A DNA stretch of 64,000 bases from Hyphomonas adhaerens MHS-3 (GCF_000685235.1 NZ_ARYH01000001.1:868001-932000); one strand, 5' to 3'. Positions 44,823-54,783 are shown, counted from the stretch's first letter. Notes: generated from the letters alone by a model not told the origin. A program made the numbers and translations.

Positions 44823-46790
44823 TCAGTCCTGCGGATTGTACCAGACGGGGCTGGTCCAGGCCCGTTCCTGGATTGTGGACGGCATGTCCGGATTGGGCGG
44901 CGTGCCGTTGCGGGCCGCATCCCAGCTGGACCAGCGGCAGGACGGGTTTTCCAGCACACGGACGTAATAGGCCGAGCGCCGGGCCGGGTCGAAGTCCGGA
45001 TCGGTCCACAGGGCTTTCATCTCGCCTGCACCTGTGCCGTCCTCGGTGGAGCAGTCGGCGAGGTCGACGCTGGCGCCATTGTCCGGACACCGATGGGTTG
45101 CCGGGTCTGGCGCGGCGCCGCCGGAGCAGGCGGCGTCATAGACGGCCTCATGCGCGGTGCCGTCTGCATCGGTCCAGACCTTCACCACCTGCACGCGTTG
45201 CAGGGGATAGGAGTCCGGATCGCGCAAGGCCCAGGCGAGGATCTTCGGCGCAGCGCCGCTGCCGGTCAGGTTCCCGCCCTGCGGGACACCGGCCTCATAG
45301 GCGCTGGCGACGAGATCCGGATCGTTCAGGATGTCATCGCCGAAATCGAAGCTTGCGAACATGCGGGCCTTCAGGCGCGGGCCGGACGTTCCGAAGGTTT
45401 CCTTGCGGCGGATCGCATCGAAGATTGCTTCGCGCGTGTTTTCGTCCGCCCACACACCGGCGAGGCCCGAGGCGCTGTACTGGCTGGCAGCCAGCAGGCG
45501 GCGCATGTTCGGAACCATCACGCCATCGGCCGGAATGGTGATCCGGGCGCCTTCGGCGTCCCAGGTTTTCGCGCCATTCGGCGGAATGGAGTGGCGCTTG
45601 GCCGGATCTCCGCCATCGACCGGGAACTTGCCCCAGAAGGTTTCCTCAATGAACGGACCGGCCCCGATATGCGTATCGCTGGAGCCGATGAAGCCAAACC
45701 GGAACGGGTTGAAGCCTTTCGTGTCGGCGAGGCCGAGCCCGCGGGCGAGTGCATTGCGGGCATAGTCGCCGATGTGCGGAGTCGTTTTCGCCGCGCTGCC
45801 GACAAAGGTCTCATAGAGTTCGAAATTGGCCCATTCGTCATTCGGCGAGAGGGCGGGGTGGGCCTCGGATGTGCCCTTGATCTGGGTGATCTCGATCACA
45901 GGCTCGTTGCGCATGCGGGTCACGGCATAGTCCGCCGTCAGCTCGCCGCCCTCATAGGTTTCCGATGCGAACATCTCGCCATTGGAGGCGTTCGAATTGT
46001 GCGGGATGGACATGACGTCCCGGCCGTCGGCGCGCTGGGCATCCATCCAGGTCCAGAGATCCTCCGGGTTCGGCGAATCAAGGGTGGAGAACAGGCGCGG
46101 CGGTGCCTCGCCCCGGAAGATGACATTGCGGTGCAAATTGGCTGCGGCCGGGATCTTGGATTCGAGCACAGGCGTCATGGCGGTGAATTCATATCCGGCA
46201 AACGTCGTGAACTTGCCGGGCTCATAGTGGCGCTCTGCCGCGTCGATGGCGCGGTGCCAGGCCGAATCGATCACGTCCCGGTCATAGATCTCTTCAATCT
46301 CGTCGCCGGACACGATCGTCAGGCCGACCTTCTGGAAGGACTGGGCCGGATTTTCCGCGTCCGGTCCGAAGACGGATTTTGCGAAAGCGGTCTGGGACAG
46401 GGCCGTGCCGGGCGTCGCCATGGCCGGCATGATGCCCATATATTCGCCATGGTCGGTCACGGCGAGGAAATCGAGCGGGCCGTTCAGCTGTACGTCATAG
46501 CCGCCATCAGTCGTGATCTTCTCGCCCTTGGCAAAGCGATAGGCATCGTCGGGCGTGGCCCGGACAGAGGAGATGAAGGCATCGAAGGACTGGCCGGTGT
46601 GGACGTGCAGGTCACCGAACAGGGCAACCCGGTCTGCCGGAGCAGGGGCCGTCATGTCTGCCGGAGTCGCTTCGGCCAGGGTCTCCGGCGTTGCGGCGAT
46701 GGTTTCGGGTGGTGTGGTCGTTTCCTGCTGAGCGGTGCAGCCAGCCGCCAGCAGCAAGACGGCGAGGCTCGCCTGTCCCAGGTATTTCAT
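44823..46790 (-). CDS. DUF3604 lipoprotein
   Basis: The ATG at 46790 follows GGAGG. The 655-residue precursor has a lipobox (LLLAAGC) and a Thr/Pro/Ala-rich linker. The main domain starts VALFGDLHVHTGQSFDAFI, the PHP-like metal motif of DUF3604, with FLAVTDHGEYMGI, MSIPHNSN and FIGSSDTHIGAGPF as further metal-binding stretches. DUF3604 proteins are related to PHP phosphoesterases, but their reaction is unknown. It is the last gene of a leftward group with the secreted helical protein and the 44-aa membrane protein. Confidence 0.88.
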   Translation of the reverse strand: MKYLGQASLAVLLLAAGCTAQQETTTPPETIAATPETLAEATPADMTAPAPADRVALFGDLHVHTGQSFDAFISSVRATPDDAYRFAKGEKITTDGGYDVQLNGPLDFLAVTDHGEYMGIMPAMATPGTALSQTAFAKSVFGPDAENPAQSFQKVGLTIVSGDEIEEIYDRDVIDSAWHRAIDAAERHYEPGKFTTFAGYEFTAMTPVLESKIPAAANLHRNVIFRGEAPPRLFSTLDSPNPEDLWTWMDAQRADGRDVMSIPHNSNASNGEMFASETYEGGELTADYAVTRMRNEPVIEITQIKGTSEAHPALSPNDEWANFELYETFVGSAAKTTPHIGDYARNALARGLGLADTKGFNPFRFGFIGSSDTHIGAGPFIEETFWGKFPVDGGDPAKRHSIPPNGAKTWDAEGARITIPADGVMVPNMRRLLAASQYSASGLAGVWADENTREAIFDAIRRKETFGTSGPRLKARMFASFDFGDDILNDPDLVASAYEAGVPQGGNLTGSGAAPKILAWALRDPDSYPLQRVQVVKVWTDADGTAHEAVYDAACSGGAAPDPATHRCPDNGASVDLADCSTEDGTGAGEMKALWTDPDFDPARRSAYYVRVLENPSCRWSSWDAARNGTPPNPDMPSTIQERAWTSPVWYNPQD

Positions 46791-46876
46791 GCATTCCTCC
46801 CTCGGGCCTCTCATGCGGGCCTTCCAAGTGAGGGCAGCATCTGCCTTTTCCGGCAGAGATCAAGGCTGCGTTTGGA

Positions 46877-48694
46877 TCAGGGCGCGTCTTTCCAGTATCC
46901 CGTCGCCTCCAGCGCTAGCTGGCGGGCGGCGTCTTCGGCCCCGATGTCTTCCAGGGCGGCGAGGATCAGGGTGATGTCTGCCAGTCCGATGTCAGACGGA
47001 TCGCCATTGGTCAGCGACACCGTCCTCAGCACGACTTCCGCCGCCGTGCCGGACCGGGCCGCGGCCCAGACGGCAATCGCGTCACCGGGGGCAGAGGAGG
47101 ACTGGTCCGTCGGGCTCTCGACCGACAGGAAAGTGCGGGCTTCGGACGGCGGGGCTGTCCCGGCAGCGGTCCAGAGCGCGAACATGCGGGCGGCGGCCTC
47201 GGTCTTGTCTTCATTCTCTGCCGCCGCGATCAGCTGGTCGGCCGCTGTCTTGATGGCGCTCTTGCCGGCCTCGGCATCCGCCAGAATGGCCAGCGCGCCG
47301 ATCCAGGCGGCCTCGAATGCCGGGGGTTCCGAAAGGACGGGCGGGTCCGGCGGCAGCATGTCGTCTTCGCCGGCAAGCGGGTCAGCGGTCTCGTCTGCGG
47401 GCGGGCTGCCGGTTTCGATCGTTATGCCGTCCGGGATCAGAAGGTCCGTCGGCGTGCCTGCGGCGCTGCTTTCCGGGGCAAGGCCGATCTCTTCCACAGA
47501 GGAGGGGTCGGACAGGGCCGGTGCTGGGGCCGGTGCGGGGGCGGGTGCTGGCTCCGGTTCTGGCGGCGTGACCCAGCGGACCGCTTCGCCGAGTTCCCCG
47601 GCCGCGATATTGGCGCGGGCGAACAGGAAAGCCTTGTCTTCCGTGTCGGGGCCAAGCGGCAGACGCGCCATGCCCGCGCGCAGCAGGCTGGCGGTTGCGG
47701 CGAACCGCGCCGGGTTCTCCTGGGCTTCCTCCAGCGCCGCAGCGATGGCGTCCGCCCTTTCGGCGACACTGCGCGCGCTGTCGACGGCGGCGAACCGGGC
47801 TTCGCTCAGCAGCGTGCGCGGATTGAACCCGTCTGCGGCGAGCGCGGAATTGTAGGCGATCCGGAACTGTTCGCGGTCGATCAGGCCGGCTTCGGCGGCG
47901 ATCTGGGCTGCTTTGACGCGCACAGCTGGCGGGGTCAGCTTGCGCCGCGCCATGGCGGCGGCAATGTCGGCCCGGTCCTGCGGGACGGCGTCGGGGGTCA
48001 CTTCCAGAAAGGCGCGGTTCGACATGACGAAGCTGATGCCGCTGTCGAACTTCGCTTTTGGCGGTTTCGGCGCGACGCCCGACATGGCGAAGATCGCGCT
48101 GGCCAGCCAGCTGTCTTCCACGCCCTGGGCCTGCGCCATCTCCATGGCCAGTTCGGCCCCGGACGTATTGCCCGCCAGCGCCGCGCACACCGCGCGCAGC
48201 CTCGGCCAGTAATCGTCCTCAAGGTGCGGCGTCTCCAGCGCGCCGCATGCGGTGGCTTCATTGCCGAGCACGAGATTGAGGTCCGCGGCCATGGCAGCCG
48301 GGTCGACGCCGGGCGGGGGCGTCGTCAGTTCCGAGAACTGGCCGGCTGCGGCCGCCGCCTCGCCAAGTTCGAAGGCAATCCGCGCGCGTTCAGCCAGCAG
48401 CGCGTCGCGGTCCTCACCGGCGGGTGCGCGTCCGCCCGACAGGACCAGGCGGCGCATCAGGGTCTGTTCCGCCGGGCTGAGGCCCTTCGTGCGGGCGTTC
48501 TGCATCAGCGCCAGCAGGTCTTCGCCCCGCGCGCCCCGCCACATGTCGGTGCCCAGCGCCGGTTCGTCCTCGCCGAGATAGCTGATTCCCCAGGGATCGA
48601 CCTGTTCGAGCCAGCTGTCTTCGATCTGCGCGTGTGCCGGACAAACAAGAAGTGTGGCCAGCGCCGCGCCTGCCAGGGCGCGCCTAGACCACAT
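46877..48694 (-). CDS. Large secreted alpha-helical protein, unknown function
   Basis: The ATG at 48694 follows GAGG. The 605-residue precursor has a signal peptide (RRALAGAALATLLVCPAHAQ). The mature part is a run of Ala-rich helices with TPR/superhelix character, broken by a Pro/Ala/Glu linker (PEPEPAPAPAPAPAPALS, about 390-410) and an acidic Pro-rich segment. Similar proteins in Caulobacterales are loosely called antifreeze-like polyproteins from composition only, so no function is claimed. Its start overlaps the 44-aa gene by 11 bases. Confidence 0.8.
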   Translation of the reverse strand: MWSRRALAGAALATLLVCPAHAQIEDSWLEQVDPWGISYLGEDEPALGTDMWRGARGEDLLALMQNARTKGLSPAEQTLMRRLVLSGGRAPAGEDRDALLAERARIAFELGEAAAAAGQFSELTTPPPGVDPAAMAADLNLVLGNEATACGALETPHLEDDYWPRLRAVCAALAGNTSGAELAMEMAQAQGVEDSWLASAIFAMSGVAPKPPKAKFDSGISFVMSNRAFLEVTPDAVPQDRADIAAAMARRKLTPPAVRVKAAQIAAEAGLIDREQFRIAYNSALAADGFNPRTLLSEARFAAVDSARSVAERADAIAAALEEAQENPARFAATASLLRAGMARLPLGPDTEDKAFLFARANIAAGELGEAVRWVTPPEPEPAPAPAPAPAPALSDPSSVEEIGLAPESSAAGTPTDLLIPDGITIETGSPPADETADPLAGEDDMLPPDPPVLSEPPAFEAAWIGALAILADAEAGKSAIKTAADQLIAAAENEDKTEAAARMFALWTAAGTAPPSEARTFLSVESPTDQSSSAPGDAIAVWAAARSGTAAEVVLRTVSLTNGDPSDIGLADITLILAALEDIGAEDAARQLALEATGYWKDAP

Positions 48695-48818
48695 CTTCAA
48701 CCTCGATCCGGATCTCGCCGGGTGCGGGCTTGCCTTGTTCCGCCTTGGTGCCCAGCCACCACAGGCCTGCCAGCCCAATCACCACCAGGAGTCCGAGCAG
48801 GATCAGGAATTTACGCAT
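48684..48818 (-). CDS. 44-residue single-helix membrane protein
   Basis: The ATG at 48818 follows AGGTG. The product has one hydrophobic helix (FLILLGLLVVIGLAGLWWLG) and a short polar tail (TKAEQGKPAPGEIRIEVEDVV). Overlap of 11 bases with the secreted helical protein gene suggests translational coupling and a shared role, perhaps as an anchor or accessory. No family was recognised. Confidence 0.65.
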   Translation of the reverse strand: MRKFLILLGLLVVIGLAGLWWLGTKAEQGKPAPGEIRIEVEDVV

Positions 48819-48927
48819 GGGATCACACCTCTGGGTTGTATTCGGTCTTTTGCGGCCCACCTTCACCAATTGCGAAGGCCTTACCGTCTCTATAGGAAAT
48901 GAACCGAACCGGCCATGAAAGTCCAGA

Positions 48928-49500
48928 ATGCCTTCTGACAGTGACAGTCCAGCGCAGGAAAAACCGGCGGCTCTGCCTTTTGAGTCGCGGACAATTGCGC
49001 TTGTTGGTCTGATGGGGGCAGGCAAGTCGACCGTCGGACGCCGCCTGGCGGAAAAGCTGGGCCGGCCTTTCTTTGACAGCGACACCGAAATCGAGAAGGC
49101 GGCCGGCCTTTCGATCTCCGACATCTTTGCCCTGCATGGCGAGGCAGACTTCCGGCGCGGCGAGCAACAGGTGCTGAAACGCCTCCTGACCCTGCCGCCG
49201 CATGTGCTGGCCACCGGGGGCGGGGCCTATCTCAATGACGAGACGCGGGCCCTGATGCGGGAACATGCCATCACCGTATGGCTGAACGCCGATCTCGAAA
49301 CCCTGTGGAAGCGCGTGCAGAAGCGGGACTCGCGCCCCCTCCTGAAGCGGGGCAATGCCAAACAGGTGCTGACCGATCTGTTGGCCGAGCGGGAACCGGT
49401 CTATTCGCAGGCCGATCTCGTGGTGCGATCCAAGGACGGTCCGCACACGAATACGGTGAATGCCATCCTGAAGGCCCTGAAGACCTGGAAACCCAAATGA
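48928..49500 (+). CDS. aroK: Shikimate kinase
   Basis: The 190-residue kinase phosphorylates shikimate at O-3 in the aromatic amino-acid pathway. The Walker A loop [19 protein letters not shown] and the [11 protein letters not shown] shikimate-binding Asp/Arg region are intact; the LID region with RPLLKRGN is present. A short N-terminal extension is present. Its stop overlaps the aroB start (ATGA), so the two are coupled. Confidence 0.96.
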   Translation: MPSDSDSPAQEKPAALPFESRTIALVGLMGAGKSTVGRRLAEKLGRPFFDSDTEIEKAAGLSISDIFALHGEADFRRGEQQVLKRLLTLPPHVLATGGGAYLNDETRALMREHAITVWLNADLETLWKRVQKRDSRPLLKRGNAKQVLTDLLAEREPVYSQADLVVRSKDGPHTNTVNAILKALKTWKPK

Positions 49501-50627
49501 GCGTAACGGCCCCCGAACTGGAAACCGTGTCTGTCGATCTCGGCGCCCGGTCATACGATATCCTTGTCGGCCATGGCGCGCTGGACCAGCTCGGTCCGCG
49601 CCTCGCGGCGATGCTGAAGCAGAGCCGTGTCTTCGTGCTGACCGATGCCAATGTCGAAGCCGCGCACCGCGCCCGCGTCGAGGCGGCCTTGTCGGCGTCC
49701 GGTATTTCGTCCAGCTGGCTGGCGCTGACGCCGGGCGAGAAAACCAAGAGCTTCTCCAATCTCGAAGCCATTCTCGACTGGCTGCTGGAAGGCGGGGCCG
49801 ACCGGTCCGACATTCTGGTGGCGCTGGGCGGCGGGGTGATCGGCGATATTGCCGGCCTGTCCGCCAGCCTGATGAAGCGCGGCATGGGATTTGTGCAGGT
49901 GCCGACAACGCTGCTGGCGCAGGTCGATTCCTCTGTCGGCGGAAAGACCGCCGTAAACAGCCCGCGCGGCAAGAATCTGATCGGCGCCTTCTACCAGCCC
50001 CGGCTGGTGATCGCGGATACGGGCCTGCTTGAGACGCTGCCGGCCCGGGAGTTGCGGGCGGGCTATGCAGAGATCGTCAAATACGGCCTGATCAACGACC
50101 CGGCCTTTTTCGACTGGCTGGAGGCGAACGGCGCCCGCGTTCTGGCGCTGGACGCCGAGGCGATCACCTATGCCGTCGCCGTCAGCTGCCGGGCGAAGGC
50201 CGCCATCGTGGCTGAAGACGAAACCGAAAAGGGCGTACGCGCGCTGCTCAATCTCGGTCACACATTCGGCCATGCGCTGGAAGCGGCGAATGATTACCGG
50301 CCGGACCTGTTGCATGGCGAAGCGGTGTCCATCGGCATGGCGCTCGCCTTCCGCTATGGCGCCGCGACAGGCATCACGCCGCCGGAAGATGCCGACCGGG
50401 TGACGCGGGTGCTGGAAGCGTCCGGACTGCAGGCGGCCATTCCCGGCCGGCAGGGCGGGGCGTATACGGCCAGTGAACTCGTCCGCCTGATGCAGCAGGA
50501 CAAGAAGGCCAGCGGGGGGAAAGTGCCGCTGATCCTCGCCCGCGGAATCGGACAGGCATACATTCATCCCGATGCAGACCTTGCCGCCGTGGAAGACTTC
50601 CTGCGCGGCGAAACATCTGAGGGATAA
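49497..50627 (+). CDS. aroB: 3-dehydroquinate synthase
   Basis: The ATG at 49497, overlapping the aroK stop, gives 376 residues. The NAD-dependent enzyme makes 3-dehydroquinate from DAHP. NAD- and zinc-site stretches are visible: [58 protein letters not shown], and [14 protein letters not shown] (zinc His). Further upstream in-frame codons lie inside aroK and were discarded. Confidence 0.97.
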   Translation: MSVTAPELETVSVDLGARSYDILVGHGALDQLGPRLAAMLKQSRVFVLTDANVEAAHRARVEAALSASGISSSWLALTPGEKTKSFSNLEAILDWLLEGGADRSDILVALGGGVIGDIAGLSASLMKRGMGFVQVPTTLLAQVDSSVGGKTAVNSPRGKNLIGAFYQPRLVIADTGLLETLPARELRAGYAEIVKYGLINDPAFFDWLEANGARVLALDAEAITYAVAVSCRAKAAIVAEDETEKGVRALLNLGHTFGHALEAANDYRPDLLHGEAVSIGMALAFRYGAATGITPPEDADRVTRVLEASGLQAAIPGRQGGAYTASELVRLMQQDKKASGGKVPLILARGIGQAYIHPDADLAAVEDFLRGETSEG

Positions 50628-50647
50628 GAGGGGACAGACAGGCTGAC

Positions 50648-51910
50648 ATGATCGCCGGTTACATCATCGCCATCTTCGTCTTGCTGGCGCTTTCAGGCTT
50701 TTTCTCGGGATCCGAGACGGCGCTGACAGCGGCCTCGCGGGCGCGCATGCACGCCCTGGAGAAGGAGGGCGACAAGCGCGCCGCCGCCGTGAACCGGCTG
50801 ATCTCCAACCGCGAGGGGCTGATCGGCTCCATCCTGCTCGGCAACAATGTCGTCAATATTCTCGCCTCGGTGCTGGCGACGTCTCTGTTCACCCAGCTGT
50901 TCGGGCAGGGCGGCATGGCCATGGCGATGGCCACGGGCGTGATGACGATCCTGGTGCTGGTATTTGCCGAGGTGATGCCGAAGACCTATGCCATCGGCCG
51001 CCCGGATGCGATGGCGATGAGCGTCGCGGGAATCATCTCCGTTCTGGTGGCGGTGGCCTCGTGGATCGTGACGGCGATCCAGGCGATCGTCTCGGTGACG
51101 CTGAAACTCGTCGGTCTCGGGGCCCCGGCCGAGGCGATCACGGCGGATGAGGAAATCCGCGGCGCCATCGACCTGCATGCCTTTGAGGGCGGGGTGGACG
51201 CCGCCGACCGCCAGCGCCTCGTCGGCGCGCTGGACCTCAAGGAACTGACGGTCGAGGACGTCATGATCCACCGCAAGAACATCAAGATGCTGAGCGCGGA
51301 CCTCGATCCGCGCCAGATGGTGATGAAGGCGCTGGCGAGCCCCCACACGCGCATCCCGCTTTATCGCGGCGAGAAGGAAGAGATTGTCGGCATTCTGCAC
51401 GCCAAGGATCTGCTGCGCGCGATCATTCCGCTGGGCGGCAATCTTGCCAGCCTCGACCTTGATTCCATCATGCGCAAACCCTGGTTCGTGCCGGAAACCA
51501 CGCCAGTGCAGGACCAGCTGGACGCCTTCCTGAAAGAACGCAGCCACTTCGCCCTCGTCATCGACGAATATGGCGAATTACAGGGCCTGATTACGCTGGA
51601 AGACATTCTGGAAGAGATTGTCGGGTCCATCCATGACGAACACGACATTGCCGTGCAGGGCGTGCGCCCGCAGGAAGACGGGTCGGTCAATGTCGATGGC
51701 TGGGTGCCGATCCGCGATGTGAACCGGGCGATGAACTGGAACCTGCCGGATGATGAAGCCGTCACGGTGGCCGGGCTCGTGATCCACGAAGCGCAGACCA
51801 TTCCGGAAGCCGGGCAGAGTTTCGTGTTCCACGGTTACCGGTTCAATGTGCTGCGCCGCCAGCGCAACCAGGTGACCGGCCTGAATATCTCAGTAATCGA
51901 GCCCGCCTGA
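50648..51910 (+). CDS. HlyC/CorC family (CNNM-type) transporter-like protein
   Basis: The 420-residue protein has an N-terminal DUF21 membrane domain (FSGSETALTAASRARMHALEKEGDKRA, GLIGSILLGNNVVNILASVLAT), two CBS domains in the middle (DLKELTVEDVMIHRKNI; LVIDEYGELQGLITLEDILEEIVG) and a C-terminal CorC_HlyC domain (WVPIRDVNRAMNWNLPDDEAVTVAGLV). CNNM/CorC proteins are linked to Mg or Co export. It follows aroB by 20 bp and overlaps the convergent small secreted gene by 21 bp. Confidence 0.92.
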   Translation: MIAGYIIAIFVLLALSGFFSGSETALTAASRARMHALEKEGDKRAAAVNRLISNREGLIGSILLGNNVVNILASVLATSLFTQLFGQGGMAMAMATGVMTILVLVFAEVMPKTYAIGRPDAMAMSVAGIISVLVAVASWIVTAIQAIVSVTLKLVGLGAPAEAITADEEIRGAIDLHAFEGGVDAADRQRLVGALDLKELTVEDVMIHRKNIKMLSADLDPRQMVMKALASPHTRIPLYRGEKEEIVGILHAKDLLRAIIPLGGNLASLDLDSIMRKPWFVPETTPVQDQLDAFLKERSHFALVIDEYGELQGLITLEDILEEIVGSIHDEHDIAVQGVRPQEDGSVNVDGWVPIRDVNRAMNWNLPDDEAVTVAGLVIHEAQTIPEAGQSFVFHGYRFNVLRRQRNQVTGLNISVIEPA

Positions 51911-52258
51911 GTCCGGCGTCACGGTCGACACATCCATAAGGACCTGCTGGCGTGCGGCCGGGCTGTGACAGCCATGGCGGATCAGCCAGGCGCGCTGCTG
52001 CGGGGTCACGACATGGGCGCTGATTACATCAAGATTGTCGGCGGGCAGGATGGCGTAGGTCGTCTCGCGCGCCGGCATGTCGTTGGAAACCGGCAGGAAC
52101 AGAACCTCGCCGCCCGTCGCGCAGACGGTGTCGCGGATTTCGTAAAGCTTGCCCAGGTCCGGGCCCAGGTCGGGGCCGGAGCCTGCTTCCTGGGCGGCCG
52201 CTGCGCACACGCAGCCGCCTGCGGCCAAAGCCGCCATGATCATCCTGATTACCATCAC
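51890..52258 (-). CDS. Small secreted protein, unknown function
   Basis: The 122-residue precursor has a signal peptide (IMAALAAGGCVCAAAAQ). The mature part contains two Cys (TVCATGGEVLF and RHGCHSPAAR) that may form a disulfide, and an acidic tail (SGGLDY). No family was recognised. The 3' end overlaps the CorC-like gene by 21 bases, an unusually long convergent overlap that makes the exact stop or function less certain. Confidence 0.6.
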   Translation of the reverse strand: MMVIRMIMAALAAGGCVCAAAAQEAGSGPDLGPDLGKLYEIRDTVCATGGEVLFLPVSNDMPARETTYAILPADNLDVISAHVVTPQQRAWLIRHGCHSPAARQQVLMDVSTVTPDSGGLDY

Positions 52259-52328
52259 CCGTTCTCCTCGACGGTGTTGAGGAGAATACGTTCAGGTTGG
52301 CAAAGGGGTTCCGAAAGAATCCCGAAAA

Positions 52329-52607
52329 TCAGGTTTTGGGCGCGCTCGCCTTCAGGGCAAGGGCGTGCAGGCCGGTATCGAATTCCTGTTGCAGGGCCAG
52401 CATAACGCTGCGCTGGATCTGCACGCGCGACAGGCCTTCGAACGCCGCGGAGGTGATTCGCACGCTATAATGCGTCTGGCCTTCGGGCGCGGCACCCGCA
52501 TGACCGGCATGTTTTGCGCTGTCATCCGTGATTTCCAGCTCCACAGGCTGAAAAGCTTCAGTCAAAAGGTCATGAATCCGCGACAGTCTGTCAGTCAGTT
52601 GTGGCAT
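52329..52607 (-). CDS. BolA family protein
   Basis: From the ATG at 52607 the 92-residue protein has the BolA fold: MPQLTDRLSRIHDLLTEAFQPVELEITDDSAKHAGHAGA, then THYSVRITSAAFEGLSRVQIQRSVMLAL and the helical FDTGLHALALKASAP end. BolA proteins work with monothiol glutaredoxins on Fe-S clusters. The ribosome site is not ideal. It is divergent from the J-domain gene, 31 bp apart, an arrangement seen in other alphaproteobacteria. Confidence 0.9.
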   Translation of the reverse strand: MPQLTDRLSRIHDLLTEAFQPVELEITDDSAKHAGHAGAAPEGQTHYSVRITSAAFEGLSRVQIQRSVMLALQQEFDTGLHALALKASAPKT

Positions 52608-52638
52608 CTTTAACGCGCACTCCTTATTATCCCGGGTC

Positions 52639-53271
52639 ATGTCCGATGGCGATCCATTCCCCTACCGTGTCAAGTTCACCGATATAAGGGTGAACCCACC
52701 GGCCGACGAGGTCTCGCGTGCGCGAGCCCGCAAGACGCGTGTCTGCGACCACAAGGGCTGCGACCTTGAAGGTAGCTACCCGGCCCCCAAGCGGGGGGCG
52801 AAGGGAAAGGGGCGCCATCATTTCTGCGCCAAGCACATCGCCGAATACAATCGCAGCTTCAATTTCTTTGAAGGCATGTCCCAGGCCGAAGCCGCCGCCT
52901 TCACCCGGGCGGAGCGATTCGGCCACAAGCGCACCTGGCGTTTCGGCACCGGTCCGATGGCCGGAAAGAAAAGCGCAGACCAGTTCGATCCGCGCCGCTG
53001 GTCCGGGCGCCGCTTTTTCGACATGGACGATGTCGCCGAAGCGACCGGCAATGCCACATCCGGGCGCCGGTCCGGCCTGCAGGTGCGGGCGCTGAGGGAG
53101 CTGGACCTTGAGGTCGATGCCTCGCCGAACGAAATCCGCGTGCGCTATGCCGAATATATCCGCCGCTTCCACCCGGACTCCAACAAGGGCGACCGGTCGT
53201 CGGAAGACAAGCTTCAGCGCGTGTTGCGGGCAGGCAAGCTGCTCAAGGCCGCTGGCCTGATGAAAGGGTAG
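52639..53271 (+). CDS. J-domain protein with N-terminal zinc-binding-like motif
   Basis: The 210-residue protein ends in a DnaJ-type J domain (ALRELDLEVDASPNEIRVRYAEYIRRFHPDSNKGDRSS; HPD motif intact). The N-terminal half has Cys/His residues (RVCDHKGCDLEG...HHFCAKHIAEYN) that could bind zinc, and a basic stretch. It probably recruits DnaK to a specific client; which one is unknown. It is divergent from the BolA gene and seven bases before glpD. Confidence 0.9.
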   Translation: MSDGDPFPYRVKFTDIRVNPPADEVSRARARKTRVCDHKGCDLEGSYPAPKRGAKGKGRHHFCAKHIAEYNRSFNFFEGMSQAEAAAFTRAERFGHKRTWRFGTGPMAGKKSADQFDPRRWSGRRFFDMDDVAEATGNATSGRRSGLQVRALRELDLEVDASPNEIRVRYAEYIRRFHPDSNKGDRSSEDKLQRVLRAGKLLKAAGLMKG

Positions 53272-53278
53272 GGCGGGC

Positions 53279-54763
53279 GTGCACGACCTGCTGGTCATCG
53301 GCGGCGGCATCAACGGCACCGGTATTGCCCGCGATGCGGCCGGGCGGGGGCTCGATGTCGTTCTCGTGGAAAAGGACGATCTCGCCCAGCACACATCGTC
53401 TGCCAGTACCAAGCTGATCCATGGCGGGCTGCGCTATCTGGAAATGTATGATTTCGCGCTGGTCCGCAAAGCGCTGATCGAGCGGGAGATCCTGCTGCGC
53501 GCGGCGCCGCACATCATCTGGCCGATGCGGTTTGTCCTGCCGCACGACAAGGACCAGCGTCCGGCCTGGCTGATCCGGCTGGGCCTGTTCCTGTATGATC
53601 ATCTCGGCGGACGCAAACTGCTGCCGGGCACGTCCGTGTTGCGGCGGAAGACAACCCACAAGCTCGATCCGCTCAAGGACGAGTTCCGTCTGGCCTTCGA
53701 ATATTCCGATTGCTGGGTGGAGGATTCCCGCCTTGTCGTGCTGAACGCGGTGGATGCGAAAGAACGCGGCGCCGAGGTGCACACCCGTACGGCCTGCACG
53801 AAACTTGTCCGCCACAAGGACCATTGGGAGGCGACGCTGACCTCCGCGGGCAATACCGAGACCCGCAAGTTCCGCGCCGTCGTCAATGCGGCAGGCGGCT
53901 GGGTGGACGAGATCATCGATCTCGCCGACCCGCAGGATTCCGCCACGCATCTGCGCCTGGTGAAGGGCAGCCACATCATCGTGCCGAAATGGCATGAGGG
54001 CGAGCATGCCTATTTCTTCCAGAACGCCGACGGGCGGATCATGTTCGCCATCCCGTATGAGCGCGGCGAGTTCACGCTGATCGGCACGACCGATATTCCG
54101 TATACCGCGAACAAGGACAAGGTCGAGATCACCGAGGACGAGATCGCCTATCTCTGTGCCGGAGCCAGCGAATACTACAAGCGCGCCATCACGCCGGACG
54201 ATGTCGTTGCCACCTATTCGGGCGTGCGCCCGCTCTATGACGACCATGCCGCATCCGCGTCCAAGGTCACGCGGGATTTTGTGCTGCACTACGACACGGA
54301 AGGCGGCGCGCCGCTCTTGTCGGTGTTCGGCGGCAAGATCACCACCTACCGCGAACTCGCCGAGGAAGCCGTGGCAGAGCTTGCCCCCTTGTTTGATGGC
54401 CTGCCGAAGACCTGGACCCGGCATGCCAGCCTGCCGGGCGGCGATATTCCGGCCGCGAATTTCGACGCCTACCTGTCCGGCCTTGTCCTGACCCATCCGC
54501 ACATGCCGGTGGAATTGCTGACACGTCTTGCGCGCGCCTATGGCACCCGCACGCGCGCCTTGCTGGGCGATGCGGACTCAATGGCAGACCTCGGCCGGGA
54601 TTTCGGCGGCGGCCTGACAGAGCGCGAAGTGGCCTGGCTGGTCGATCAGGAGTTTGCCCGAAGCGCCGAAGATATCCTCCGCCGCCGCTCCAAGCTCTAC
54701 CTGCACATGACAAAAGAAGAGCAGGGCGCCTTCACCGACTGGTTCGCCGCCAGATACGCATAA
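53279..54763 (+). CDS. glpD: Glycerol-3-phosphate dehydrogenase
   Basis: The 494-residue FAD enzyme oxidises glycerol-3-phosphate to DHAP at the membrane. The dinucleotide motif LLVIGGGINGTGIARDAAGRG at the start, the SSASTKLIHGGLRYLE stretch, and the C-terminal GGKITTYRELAEEAV are typical of GlpD. A GTG starts the gene eight bases after the J-domain stop. No glpK, glpF or glpR is nearby. Confidence 0.95.
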   Translation: MHDLLVIGGGINGTGIARDAAGRGLDVVLVEKDDLAQHTSSASTKLIHGGLRYLEMYDFALVRKALIEREILLRAAPHIIWPMRFVLPHDKDQRPAWLIRLGLFLYDHLGGRKLLPGTSVLRRKTTHKLDPLKDEFRLAFEYSDCWVEDSRLVVLNAVDAKERGAEVHTRTACTKLVRHKDHWEATLTSAGNTETRKFRAVVNAAGGWVDEIIDLADPQDSATHLRLVKGSHIIVPKWHEGEHAYFFQNADGRIMFAIPYERGEFTLIGTTDIPYTANKDKVEITEDEIAYLCAGASEYYKRAITPDDVVATYSGVRPLYDDHAASASKVTRDFVLHYDTEGGAPLLSVFGGKITTYRELAEEAVAELAPLFDGLPKTWTRHASLPGGDIPAANFDAYLSGLVLTHPHMPVELLTRLARAYGTRTRALLGDADSMADLGRDFGGGLTEREVAWLVDQEFARSAEDILRRRSKLYLHMTKEEQGAFTDWFAARYA

Positions 54764-54783
54764 GCCTGTCAGGTCAGATTAGG

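Noticed and set aside
47510..47575. Repeated GCC/GGC-rich tract
   Set aside because: It encodes the Pro/Ala linker of the secreted helical protein, so it is low-complexity coding sequence rather than a repeat element.
44133..47855. A 1240-codon open frame on the plus strand opposite the DUF3604 and secreted helical protein genes
   Set aside because: It is the antisense shadow of two well-supported genes in high-GC DNA. Its product is low-complexity Gly/Arg/Ala-rich sequence and no domain was seen.
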